From: Micromonospora polyrhachis
GTDB lineage: Bacteria; Actinomycetota; Actinomycetes; Mycobacteriales; Micromonosporaceae
Length of the DNA: 64,000 bases
Direction of reading: 5' to 3'
NCBI RefSeq assembly: GCF_014203835.1
Contig: NZ_JACHJW010000001.1
Span: 6,336,501-6,400,500 of the forward strand
Under the pieces are notes generated by a model. That model worked only from the letters and a program-made list of their open reading frames with translations, did not search any database and had not been told where the DNA came from. Positions 8,921 to 17,954 of this stretch are shown here, one piece after another. Position 1 is the first letter of the stretch; each line of letters starts with the position of its first letter. The position numbers and the translations under genes were made by a program.

Positions 8921-10120
8921 TCAGGCTGCGCGGGTGGCGGGTTGGCCCCATTTTCGTTGTCGTTCGCTGCGAATGCGGGCGCGTTCGCGGCGTTGGGCTG
9001 CCAGGACGTCGGGATGGCGGGCGTTGGCGTTGCGCCAGCGCAGGTAGGTCTGCAGCCGGCGTGTGAGGACGGTGTGGTTGGGGTGGTTCGAGCCGGCGAT
9101 GACGAAGGTGCGTAGCGGCCCGAACTGGGCCTCGATCGGGTTGGCCCAGGAGGCGTAGGTCGGAGTGAAGCACAACTCGACCTTGTTCCGGGCTGCCCAC
9201 CTGCGAATTTTGAGGCCTTTGTGTGCGGACAGGTTGTCCAGGATCACGTAGATCGGTGCCCCGTCCGGACGGGCGGCGCGGATCGACTTGAGTGCGGCGA
9301 GGGTGTTCACGGCACTCTTGCGGCATCGGACGACGCCCCAGAGTTGGTCGTCACCGATGCTGTAGCAGCCGTGGAACTGCCGGACGCCGTGCAGTTTGTG
9401 ATAGTTCGCGGGCAGCCGGTGTGGGTGTCGGGCCGGTGCCCACCCGGCGCCGGCCTGCGGGCGGATCGTGAGGGGCCCGAACTCGTCGAACGCGAACACC
9501 CGTTGTGGGAAGTGGCTGCTCACGTACTCGATCCGGGCGAGTTTGGTGTCCCGGTCAGGGTCGGTGGATTCCTTCCACGTTTTTGTCCGCTGGAAGGTGA
9601 TCTTCTGCTGGTGCAGGATCTGCCGCAGCCGCAGCCGCAGCCGCAGCCGCTCCCGCCCGATACGGATCGGGCGGGCAGTATGTGAGCCCAGGTAGTCGGC
9701 GAGCTTACGCACACTCCAGCGGGTGAACGGTTTCCCCAGTTTCTCGGGGCGGGTGTTGGCCGTCTCGACGATGAACGCTTGATCGTCAGGACTGATCTGG
9801 CGGGGACGGCCACCCGCCCACTGAGGGTCCAGGCTGGCCATCCCCATCTCGTTGAACCGGTGGATGACCTGCCGGATCGTGTCCTCGTCGGCTTGGACGA
9901 GGCGGGCGATCGCCGGCACCGTGTTCCCGCCGGCCGAGGCGAGCACGACCATCGCCCGCCGTAGTCGGATCGCTGAACCGGTTCCCCGGCGAGTAATTCT
10001 GAGCAGCTGCTGACCCTCCTGGTCACTGAGCCGCCGCACACGTACAGGATCTGCCACCGCCACAGCCTGACCGCCACGACGCCGCCCAGCCGACAGGCCG
10101 GACGGCGTGTCACCCAACAC
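8921..10120 (-). CDS. IS630-family transposase (second type)
   Basis: 399 residues. The helix-turn-helix region covers LRRAMVVLASAGGNTVPAIA and the following recognition helix (EDTIRQVIHRFNEMG). The DDE motifs are FAFDEFGPL, VILDNLSAHKGL and YASWANPIEAQFGPL. A run of LRLRLRLR in the middle is encoded by a hexanucleotide repeat at 9622-9650 and looks like an expansion within an otherwise typical RERLRQIL helix. The upstream start is uncertain (GTG or ATG near 10120); an in-frame start about 20 codons later would also fit the family. Confidence 0.9.
   Translation of the reverse strand: MLGDTPSGLSAGRRRGGQAVAVADPVRVRRLSDQEGQQLLRITRRGTGSAIRLRRAMVVLASAGGNTVPAIARLVQADEDTIRQVIHRFNEMGMASLDPQWAGGRPRQISPDDQAFIVETANTRPEKLGKPFTRWSVRKLADYLGSHTARPIRIGRERLRLRLRLRQILHQQKITFQRTKTWKESTDPDRDTKLARIEYVSSHFPQRVFAFDEFGPLTIRPQAGAGWAPARHPHRLPANYHKLHGVRQFHGCYSIGDDQLWGVVRCRKSAVNTLAALKSIRAARPDGAPIYVILDNLSAHKGLKIRRWAARNKVELCFTPTYASWANPIEAQFGPLRTFVIAGSNHPNHTVLTRRLQTYLRWRNANARHPDVLAAQRRERARIRSERQRKWGQPATRAA
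9622..9650. repeat. Hexanucleotide microsatellite (GCCGCA) inside the transposase
   Basis: 4.8 units of GCCGCA on the plus strand, read on the minus strand as alternating Leu-Arg codons. Being a multiple of three it leaves the transposase frame open. Confidence 0.9.
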
Positions 10121-10146
10121 CGCGAACGTTCGTGGTCACGGCACTA

Positions 10147-11283
10147 GTGTCCTGCGCCAGAAATTCGCCTTATAAGTGGGTGTAGGCTACGAGGATGCCA
10201 AGAACCGGGCGTCCGACCCCACCGTTGACGCTGACGGACGAAGAGCGGGCGACGTTGACGCGCTGGTCACGGCGGGCGAAGTCGTCGCAGGTTCTGGCGA
10301 TGCGGTCACGGATCATCCTGGCGTGTGCCGAGGGCGCCTCGAACGTCGACGTGGCGACGGAGCTGGGTGTCCATCTGTCCACTGTGGGTAAGTGGCGGCG
10401 GCGGTTCCTGAAGCTGCGGCTCGACGGCCTTATCGACGAGCAACGGCCGGGCCGTCCGCCGTCGATCAGCCTGGACCAGGTGGAACAGGTGGTGGTCGCG
10501 ACTCTGGAGCAGGTACCACGCAACGCCACGCACTGGTCCCGCACGTCAATGGCCGAGCGATCCGGGCTGTCGAAGTCCACCATCGGGCGAATCTGGCGGG
10601 ACTTCGGCCTCAAGCCACACCGGGCGGACACGTTCAAACTGTCCACCGATCCGCAGTTCATGGAGAAGGTCGTTGACGTGGTCGGCCTGTACCACAACCC
10701 GCCGGAACGGGCCGTGGTGCTGTGCGTCGACGAGAAATCCCAGATCCAGGCCTTGGACCGCTCCCAGCCGGTACTGCCGATGATGCCCGGCATGCCGGAA
10801 CGCCGCACCCACGACTACGTCCGTAACGGCATCACCAGCCTGTTCGCCGCGTTCAACGTCGCCGACGGCACCGTGATCGGCCAACTCCACCGCCAGCACC
10901 GCGCCACCGAGTTCCAGAAGTTCCTGACCGCGATCGACAAGACCGTGCCCGCCGACCTCGACATCCACCTGATCTGCGACAACTACGGCACCCACAAGAC
11001 CCCGGCCATCCGGGCCTGGCTCGCCAGACACCCCCGCTTCCACATGCACTTCACCCCGACCGGCTCGTCCTGGCTCAACCAGGTCGAACGCTGGTTCGGC
11101 TACCTCACCGAACAAAAGATCCGTCGTGGCGCGCACAAGAGCGTCCGGTCCCTTGAGGCGGACATCCGGGCGTGGATCACCGACTGGAACAGCAATCCAC
11201 GTCCCTTCATCTGGACCAAGACCGCCGAAGAGATCCTCGAATCACTCGCACGATTTTGTAGGCGAATTTCTGGCGCAGGACAC
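10147..11283 (+). mobile_element. IS630-family insertion sequence, copy 2 (inverted relative to copy 1)
   Basis: A 1137-bp element with the same 24-bp terminal repeats as copy 1, flanked by TA at 10145-10146 and 11284-11285. With copy 1 it forms an inverted pair bracketing the second-type IS630, giving a composite-transposon-like unit from 7749 to 11283. Its right-hand TA directly abuts the left end of the IS5-family remnant. Confidence 0.95.
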
Positions 11284-11286
11284 TAG
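10195..11286 (+). CDS. IS630-family DDE transposase
   Basis: 363 residues, identical in protein sequence to the minus-strand copy at 7746-8837, with the same DDE residues (CVDEKSQ, CDNYGTHK, NQVERWFGY). Again the reading frame runs through the terminal CAC of the element and stops at a TAG made by the target TA and the first G of the neighbouring sequence (11284-11286). Confidence 0.95.
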   Translation: MPRTGRPTPPLTLTDEERATLTRWSRRAKSSQVLAMRSRIILACAEGASNVDVATELGVHLSTVGKWRRRFLKLRLDGLIDEQRPGRPPSISLDQVEQVVVATLEQVPRNATHWSRTSMAERSGLSKSTIGRIWRDFGLKPHRADTFKLSTDPQFMEKVVDVVGLYHNPPERAVVLCVDEKSQIQALDRSQPVLPMMPGMPERRTHDYVRNGITSLFAAFNVADGTVIGQLHRQHRATEFQKFLTAIDKTVPADLDIHLICDNYGTHKTPAIRAWLARHPRFHMHFTPTGSSWLNQVERWFGYLTEQKIRRGAHKSVRSLEADIRAWITDWNSNPRPFIWTKTAEEILESLARFCRRISGAGH

Positions 11287-12217
11287 GGCCTGTTTCGAAA
11301 ACGGATCTTGAGCTGTGAATGATCACGGTTCATGGGGCGGGGAGATCTCACGGACGAGCAGTGGGCAGTGCTGGAACCGTTGTTGCCGAAGGGCGCGAGG
11401 GTGGGACGGCCCCCCCGTCTGGCCGCGCCGGCAGTTGATCGACGGCATATGGTTCCGTGTGCGGACCGGTGTGCCATAGCGGGACGTGCCCGTCGAGTAC
11501 GGACCATGGAGCCGGGTCTACGACCTGTTCCGCCGGTGGCAGCGCAACGACACCTGGCAGCGGATCCTCACTCGGCTTCAGTCCCTGGCCGACGCGAGAG
11601 GCGCGATCGTCTGGGACTTGAGCGTCGACTCCACAGTCTGCCGCGCTCACCAGCATGCGGCCGGGGCACACAAGCGGGGTGACCTGCAGAAGGAACCGCC
11701 TGGCGGTGTGTTCACCGAGCCCAAAGATCACGGGCTGGGAAGGTCGCGCGGCGGATTCACCACCAAGTTGCACCTGGCGGTCGAGCAGGGCCAGAAGCCC
11801 ATGTCGATCCTGATCACGGCAGGGCAGCGCGGCGATTCGCCGCAGTTCGAGCCTGTGCTGGAGAGAGTACGTGTGCCCCGCCTCGGGCCGGGCCGGCCTC
11901 GCGTCCGCCCCAACCGGGTCAGCGCGGACAAGGCGTACGCCTCCCGCAAGAACCGCGTCTACCTGCGCCGCCGCGGCATCCGCTGCACCATTCCGGACAA
12001 GGCCGACCAGGCGCGCAACCGCAAGAAGCGTGGCTCCCGCGGTGGCCGGCCGCCTGTGTTCAACGCCGAAGGCTACAAGGCTCGGCATGCCGTCGAGTGC
12101 GGCATCAACCGCCTCAAAAGGAACCGGGCCGTGGCCACGAGATACGACAAACTCGCGGGCCGCTACGAGGCCACTGTCCTCGTAGCGGCCATCAATGAAT
12201 GGCTGTGACCAGCTCAA
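11286..12217 (+). mobile_element. IS5-family (IS427-like) insertion sequence remnant, right end lost
   Basis: The left terminal repeat begins GGGCCTGTTTCGAAAACGG at 11286, directly after the IS630 target TA. At the other end only CAGCTCAA (12210-12217) of the expected inverted repeat remains before unrelated sequence, so the right terminus is deleted and the copy cannot transpose in cis. The pre-insertion site for IS630 would have been CTAG at the boundary of this element. Confidence 0.85.
11332..12208 (+). pseudogene. IS5-family transposase, frameshifted and with an internal stop
   Basis: The first frame starts MGRGDLTDEQWAVLEPLLPK and is typical of the IS5/IS427 group. A +1 shift at or near the C7 run (11410-11416) is needed to enter the second frame, which reads WPRRQLIDGIWFRVRTGVP, then TAG at 11477-11479 where the family has Trp (GVPWRDVP), then [18 protein letters not shown] onward to the stop at 12208. 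Programmed frameshifting at such a run is normal in this group, but the nonsense codon is not, so the copy is probably dead. The DDE domain ([38 protein letters not shown]) is otherwise intact. Confidence 0.88.
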
Positions 12218-12253
12218 TCAGAGATGACGAACGTCCGTGGACGTCTGGGCGGT

Positions 12254-13737
<1,484 letters not shown>

Positions 13738-13781
13738 TCGCACAGGTTACCCACGTCTCAAAACTTGCATGCTGAGAAAAT

Positions 13782-13823
13782 TTGCCGGCTGGGCAAGATT
13801 CGTGGATAGTTGCTTGTGGCAAC
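13782..13823. promoter_or_regulatory. Two tandem 15-bp palindromes, probable MarR operators
   Basis: TTGCC-GGCTG-GGCAA (13782-13796) and GTTGC-TTGTG-GCAAC (13809-13823). Both have 5-bp arms, a 5-bp spacer and a shared TTGC/GCAA core, typical of MarR-family sites. Centres are 27 bp apart, and the second lies 20 bp before the MarR start codon. Confidence 0.65.
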
Positions 13824-13843
13824 CAAGTCCGAGGGGGGGCGAG

Positions 13844-14419
13844 ATGGCCTCGGCTGGGGCAAAAGATGCTGGTGAGGAGCTGCGTGAGCAGCTGCGTGAC
13901 CTGTTCAAGGTGTTGCGGCCGTTGCGGCACCAGGTGGCGCAGGGGGAGCTGGCGGCGCTCTCGCCCGGCCTGGTGGGCGTGCTGAGTACCGTCGAGAAGG
14001 TCTCGGTGGCGCGAGCGGGGGCCGGTGGATGTCACAGTAAGGACCTCGCCGACCGATTCGCCGTGAACCCTTCGACGATCAGTCGGGCGGTCGGTGCGCT
14101 GGTGCGGCATGGCCTCGTGCGGCGCGAGGAGGATCCGACGGACAAGCGGGCCCATTTCCTTACCGTGACCGATGCTGGCCGGGCGATCCTCGCCACCGCC
14201 GACCGGTGGTACGACGAGATGTTCCGCGACACGCTCAGCAGGTGGAGTCCGGACGATGTGACCGCCTTCATCGCCATGCTGCGGCGCTTCACCAACGAGC
14301 TCGACGGCTATCTCGATCGTTGCCCAGCGCGGCGGTCGTGCGGCCCGGAGTCGGACGCGGACGCTCCTGAGCTGACCGGCCCTGAACTGACCGGCCCTGA
14401 GCTGGCGGCCCTGAACTGA
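13844..14419 (+). CDS. MarR-family transcriptional regulator
   Basis: 191 residues. The winged helix-turn-helix runs from about residue 50 to 110: CHSKDLADRFAVNPSTISRAVGALVRHGLV (recognition helix PSTISRAVGAL), then the wing REEDPTDKRAHFLTVTDAGRAIL. The ATG follows a G-rich Shine-Dalgarno (GAGGGGGGGCGAG). The C-terminus ends in ELTGP repeats encoded by a 15-bp tandem repeat that continues past the stop. It is followed 86 nt later by a DHA2 efflux gene on the same strand; a MarR repressor controlling its own gene and the pump is the usual arrangement. Confidence 0.87.
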   Translation: MASAGAKDAGEELREQLRDLFKVLRPLRHQVAQGELAALSPGLVGVLSTVEKVSVARAGAGGCHSKDLADRFAVNPSTISRAVGALVRHGLVRREEDPTDKRAHFLTVTDAGRAILATADRWYDEMFRDTLSRWSPDDVTAFIAMLRRFTNELDGYLDRCPARRSCGPESDADAPELTGPELTGPELAALN

Positions 14420-14425
14420 CCGGCC
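14366..14425 (+). repeat. 15-bp tandem repeat across the MarR stop codon
   Basis: Four units of the type CCTGAACTGACCGGC, in frame with the MarR gene (Pro-Glu-Leu-Thr-Gly). The fourth unit is slipped by one base, so its TGA is read as the stop at 14417-14419. Confidence 0.85.
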
Positions 14426-14505
14426 AACCCCGAACTGATCAATCCCGAACCCGACGGTCGGCATCGCCAGATACTGCGCGACACGAAGAACATGGAGTTT
14501 TATCG

Positions 14506-16155
14506 ATGAGTTTAGCGGCAACCATGAAGCCTGACGAAACGGAGATGAGCCCCCGTCAGGTCAAGGAGGCCTTCGCCGGACTGCTGCTGGTCCTGTTCGT
14601 CTCGATGATCAGTGGAACTATCGTCTCCACTGCGCTGCCCAGGATCATCGGGGCGCTCAACGGTAGTCAGAGCCAGTACACCTGGGTGGTGACCGCGACC
14701 CTGCTCGCAGCCACCGTGACCACCCCGATCTGGGGCAAGCTCTCCGATCTGTTCAGCAAGAAGCTGCTGGTGCAGATCTCCATCGTCATCTTCGTCATCG
14801 GGTCACTGCTTGCCGGCATGTCACAGGACGCCGGGCAGTTGATCGCCGCGCGGGCCTTCCAGGGTATCGGCGTCGGCGGTCTGCAAGCCCTCGTCCAGGT
14901 CGCCATCGCGGCGATGATCTCGCCCCGGGAACGTGGCCGGTACAACGGCCTGCTCGGTGGGGTGATGGCGGTGGCCACGGTCGGCGGCCCGCTGCTGGGT
15001 GGCCTCATCGTGGACTCCTGGCTCGGCTGGCGCTGGTGCTTCTTCATCGGCGTACCGGTCTCGATCATCGCCCTCGTGGTGCTGCAGAAGACGCTGCACC
15101 TGGCCACCGTCCGCCGTGCCAACGTGAAGATCGACTTCCTTGGTGCCGCCCTGATCGCGGCTGGCGTCAGCATCCTGCTGATCTGGGTCTCGTTCGTCGG
15201 CTCCTCGTTCGCCTGGCTGTCGTGGCAGACCGCCGCCATGGTCGGTGCGGGGCTGGTCATCCTCGCCATCGCCGTCTGGGTGGAGTCCCGGGCTGCCGAG
15301 CCGGTCGTGCCGTTGCAGATCATCCGTCGCCGGACCACCGCGCTCGCCATCCTGGGCAGCCTCGCCGTGGGTATGGCCATGTTCGGTGGCGCGGTCTTCC
15401 TCGGCCAGTACTTCCAGATCGGCCGGGGCTACAGCCCGACCGAGGCCGGACTGCTGACCATTCCGATGATGGTTGGTGTGCTGTTCTCGTCCACCATCTC
15501 CGGGCAGCTCATCAGCCGTACCGGAAAGATCAAGCCGTACATCGTGGCCGGCACGATCATTCTGGTGGTCGGCTTCGCGGTGCTGTCCACCATCGACCAC
15601 GCGACCTCGCTGGTCTACGTGAGCGCCGGCATGCTGCTGGTCGGGGTCGGCGTCGGTATGTCGATGCAGAACCTCGTCCTCGCCGTGCAGAACGACGTCC
15701 AGTTGCGCGACCTCGGGGCAGCCAGTTCCTCGGTCGCCTTCTTCCGGTCCCTCGGCGGGACCATCGGGGTGTCCGTTCTCGGTGCGGTGCTGGCTCGCCG
15801 GGTGAGCGACAACATCACCCGGGAGTTGGTCGCCGCCGGAGTGCCCGCCAACAGCGGAGGCGACAGCGGTGCCAGCAACCTCAACCTCGCCGAGCTGGCC
15901 GAGCCGATGCGGCACATCGTCCGAGCTGCCTATGGCGACGCCACCGGGCACATCTTCCTGATCTCGGCCGGCATCGCCGTACTCGGCATCGTGGCAGCGT
16001 TGCTGTTCAAGCCGATCATCCTGCGGAACACGGTCGACAAGGCCGACACCGTCGCTGCCCCGCAGACCGGCGAGGGTGCGACCGCCGTCGGCGACGACGC
16101 CGGAAGCGAGTTCGAGACCGCCGGCGCAAGTGGCCCACGAGGGCCACGCGGCTGA
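14506..16155 (+). CDS. DHA2-family MFS drug efflux transporter (14 TM)
   Basis: 549 residues with about 14 hydrophobic segments, a proton-driven exporter of the EmrB/QacA kind. Motif A (GKLSDLFSKKLLVQ) follows TM2; motif C (the antiporter motif, VGGPLLGGLIVDSWLGWRW) is in TM5. The N-terminal TM1 has VSTALPRIIGALN, the conserved DHA2 D1-like position being VSTALPxI. A long extracytoplasmic loop near residues 445-475 separates TM13 and TM14, and the tail is hydrophilic. The ATG has GGAG 9 nt upstream. Likely repressed by the preceding MarR protein; transcription ends at the strong hairpin downstream. Confidence 0.9.
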   Translation: MSLAATMKPDETEMSPRQVKEAFAGLLLVLFVSMISGTIVSTALPRIIGALNGSQSQYTWVVTATLLAATVTTPIWGKLSDLFSKKLLVQISIVIFVIGSLLAGMSQDAGQLIAARAFQGIGVGGLQALVQVAIAAMISPRERGRYNGLLGGVMAVATVGGPLLGGLIVDSWLGWRWCFFIGVPVSIIALVVLQKTLHLATVRRANVKIDFLGAALIAAGVSILLIWVSFVGSSFAWLSWQTAAMVGAGLVILAIAVWVESRAAEPVVPLQIIRRRTTALAILGSLAVGMAMFGGAVFLGQYFQIGRGYSPTEAGLLTIPMMVGVLFSSTISGQLISRTGKIKPYIVAGTIILVVGFAVLSTIDHATSLVYVSAGMLLVGVGVGMSMQNLVLAVQNDVQLRDLGAASSSVAFFRSLGGTIGVSVLGAVLARRVSDNITRELVAAGVPANSGGDSGASNLNLAELAEPMRHIVRAAYGDATGHIFLISAGIAVLGIVAALLFKPIILRNTVDKADTVAAPQTGEGATAVGDDAGSEFETAGASGPRGPRG

Positions 16156-16167
16156 ATCCTGCACGCC

Positions 16168-16210
16168 GAACCGGGGGGAGGACACGACGTGTCCTCCCCC
16201 CGGTTCTTTT
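16168..16210 (+). terminator. Strong rho-independent terminator after the efflux gene
   Basis: A perfect 18-bp stem (16168-16185 with 16189-16206) with a 3-nt GAC loop, followed by TTTT at 16207-16210. It begins 12 nt after the MFS stop. Confidence 0.92.
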
Positions 16211-16264
16211 CGGTCCTCGCTGAAGTACACGCCCGTGCACGGGGAGACCACCCGCGCGCGTCCG

Positions 16265-16282
16265 AGCTCGACAAGTCGAGCT
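16265..16282. promoter_or_regulatory. 18-bp palindrome upstream of the second MarR gene
   Basis: AGCTCGAC-AA-GTCGAGCT, perfect 8-bp arms, 41 bp before the ATG of the MarR gene. A candidate autoregulatory site. Confidence 0.5.
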
Positions 16283-16323
16283 AGAGATAATCCATAACCG
16301 AACGATGTCGGTATCCTGGGGGC

Positions 16324-16809
16324 ATGACCGCGATGGCCCCCGACCGTACCGAACCGGACCTGTCGTTCCTGCTGGACCGCACCAGCCATGCCCTGCGCAG
16401 CCGGATGGCTGCGGCGCTCGCCGAGATCGGGCTCACCGCGCGCATGCACTGCGTACTGGTGCATGCCCTGGAGGAGGAGCGCACCCAGATCCAGCTCGCC
16501 GAGATCGGTGACATGGACAAGACCACGATGGTGGTGACCGTCGACGCGTTGGAGCAGGCTGGCCTCGCCGAACGCCGCCCCTCGGCCACCGATCGGCGGG
16601 CCCGGATCATCGCGGTCACCGAGGAGGGCGCGCGGATCGCGGCGCTCAGCCAGGAGATCGTGGACCGGGTGCACCGGGAGGCGCTGGAGGCGTTGCCCGA
16701 CGACGAGCGGACGGTTTTTCTGCGGGCGATGAACCGCCTGGTCAACGGTCATCTGTCTGCTCCGGTGGAGAGCCCACAGGCGGTCCGGCGGGCCCGCCAG
16801 CAGGGCTGA
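16324..16809 (+). CDS. MarR-family transcriptional regulator
   Basis: 161 residues. The winged helix region is at about 55-105: IQLAEIGDMDKTTMVVTVDALEQAGLAERR, then the wing PSATDRRARIIAVTEEGARI. Flanking helices (LSFLLDRTSHALRSRMAAAL and VHREALEALPDDERTVFLRAMNRLV) make the dimer interface. The ATG is preceded by GGGGGC. The gene stands alone between the terminator upstream and a 12-bp tandem repeat downstream; a palindrome upstream may be its operator. Target genes cannot be told, though the adjacent efflux gene is a candidate. Confidence 0.87.
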   Translation: MTAMAPDRTEPDLSFLLDRTSHALRSRMAAALAEIGLTARMHCVLVHALEEERTQIQLAEIGDMDKTTMVVTVDALEQAGLAERRPSATDRRARIIAVTEEGARIAALSQEIVDRVHREALEALPDDERTVFLRAMNRLVNGHLSAPVESPQAVRRARQQG

Positions 16810-16843
16810 CGCCCGGGCCGACGCCCGGGCCGACGCCCGGGCC
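16808..16843. repeat. 12-bp tandem repeat, three units, each containing GCCCGGGC
   Basis: GACGCCCGGGCC at 16808-16819, 16820-16831 and 16832-16843. It begins inside the stop codon of the MarR gene and fills the gap to the convergent VOC gene; the internal palindromes can form hairpins. Confidence 0.9.
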
Positions 16844-16855
16844 GACGTGCCGCGG

Positions 16856-17317
16856 TCAGTCCAGGCAGAACTCGTTGCCCTCGGGATCGGTCATCACGAT
16901 GAAGCCGCCGCTCATCGGGGGAGCAGGCTCATGACGGCGTACCCGCGTCGCGCCCAGGGCGACCAGTCGGTCGCACTCGACTTCCAATGCCGCCATCCGC
17001 TCCTCGCCGTGCAGCTCGGGAGCGGCACGAACGTCGAGGTGGACACGGTTCTTGGCTGTCTTGCCCTCGGGCACCTGCTGGAAGAACACCCGGGGGCCGT
17101 GCCCATCCGGGTCCTCGATGGCCGATCTCGTGTTGCGTTGCTCCTCCGGTACGCCGAGCCGGGCCAGGAAGTCGTTCCATGCGGCCAGCGGGTCGGCGCC
17201 CTCGGGCAGGTCGACTCCGGGCGGCCCGGGATGGACGTAGCCCAGCACCTCCCGCCAGAAGGACGACAGTGCCCAGGGGTCGTGGGCGTCGCAGGTGACC
17301 TGGAAGTGGCGGCTCAT
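16856..17317 (-). CDS. VOC-family (glyoxalase-like) protein
   Basis: 153 residues with two beta-alpha-beta-beta-beta modules. The start QVTCDAHDPWALSSFWREVLGY and the end GGFIVMTDPEGNEFCLD are the classic vicinal-oxygen-chelate signatures; VPEGKTAKNRVHLDV gives the central metal-region strand with His. Substrate unknown. The ATG overlaps the stop of the DinB gene by 4 bp (ATGA at 17314-17317), so the two are translationally coupled and probably act together, perhaps in thiol-dependent detoxification. Confidence 0.85.
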   Translation of the reverse strand: MSRHFQVTCDAHDPWALSSFWREVLGYVHPGPPGVDLPEGADPLAAWNDFLARLGVPEEQRNTRSAIEDPDGHGPRVFFQQVPEGKTAKNRVHLDVRAAPELHGEERMAALEVECDRLVALGATRVRRHEPAPPMSGGFIVMTDPEGNEFCLD

Positions 17318-17901
17318 CGGGATGCTCCGTTCGTAGCGGATTCCGTGTGCAGGTAGAGATCACGCAGCAGGCAGACCTCGGACAGGTGGTGGATCAGCTC
17401 GCGGTGGATGTGCAGCACCAGATCGGCCATGGATAGCTCGGGGAAGGGCTCCTTCTCGCCGACCGGGACCCGGAGCCCGGCCTCGCCGAGGCCGCGTACC
17501 CCGGCCAGCCAGATTCTGAGCTGGGTGTCGAGCTGGTCGAGCGCGGTGGCCGCGTCGCCCGCGTACTCCCAGGTCTCGTACGACGCCGCCGATGCGCCGA
17601 AGTGTGCCGCGTTGCGTGCGGCGAGCACGCCGACGATGACGTGACCGAGTCGCCAGGCGATCGTGGTGAAGGCCGCGGGGACCGGCTGGGGGTAGCCGTA
17701 GTCGATCGTGAACTTCCCGGCACCGACCTGTGCGGAAGCCGTCGAGTCACCGCGTGGCCGTACGCTCCAGGCGGCCGGCACGGGTGACCAGAAGTACTCG
17801 TCGTCGGTGAGGCCGTCGAGGCGGGCGCGGAGCTGATGGTTCCAGTGGAACTCCAACTGCTCGCGCAGTGTTCGGTTCCAGTCGAGTGCGTCTGCGTGCA
17901 T
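17314..17901 (-). CDS. DinB-like / mycothiol-dependent maleylpyruvate isomerase-type protein
   Basis: 195 residues of a four-helix DinB-type bundle. The first helix holds WNRTLREQLEFHWNHQLRARLDGLTDDEYFW followed by WSVRPRG. The TTIAWRLGHVIVGVLAARNAAHFG helix supplies the first metal His and LVLHIHRELIHHLSEVCLLRDLY the others, as in divalent-metal and mycothiol-using DinB proteins. First gene of a two-gene unit with the VOC protein, divergent from a WYL regulator, a common actinobacterial trio. A small inverted repeat CGGAC-N7-GTCCG (17924-17940) lies in the divergent gap. Confidence 0.83.
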   Translation of the reverse strand: MHADALDWNRTLREQLEFHWNHQLRARLDGLTDDEYFWSPVPAAWSVRPRGDSTASAQVGAGKFTIDYGYPQPVPAAFTTIAWRLGHVIVGVLAARNAAHFGASAASYETWEYAGDAATALDQLDTQLRIWLAGVRGLGEAGLRVPVGEKEPFPELSMADLVLHIHRELIHHLSEVCLLRDLYLHTESATNGASR

Positions 17902-17954
17902 GAAGACACCCTGACACCCCTGGCGGACAGGATCGGTCCGCTATCTCTGACAGG

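Larger units (their letters stand above)
8888..10144 (-). mobile_element. IS630-family insertion sequence of a second type, nested between the two copies
   Basis: A 1257-bp element with 21-bp perfect terminal inverted repeats (8888-8908 and 10124-10144, starting GTGCCGTGACCACGAACG). It is flanked by TA at 8886-8887 and 10145-10146, each TA shared with the neighbouring IS630 copy. The repeats differ from those of the outer element after the initial GTG, so it is a distinct IS. Confidence 0.93.

Noticed and set aside
7749-12217. Possible cargo genes in a composite transposon
   Set aside because: Every coding stretch in the interval is a transposase; no passenger gene is present.
14821-16752. 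A 643-codon minus-strand open frame
   Set aside because: Antisense to the DHA2 transporter and the MarR gene, with His/Arg/Gly-biased composition and no domain.
17924-17940. CGGAC-N7-GTCCG as the WYL operator
   Set aside because: Arms of only 5 bp in 70% GC DNA are expected by chance; kept only as a remark in the DinB entry.
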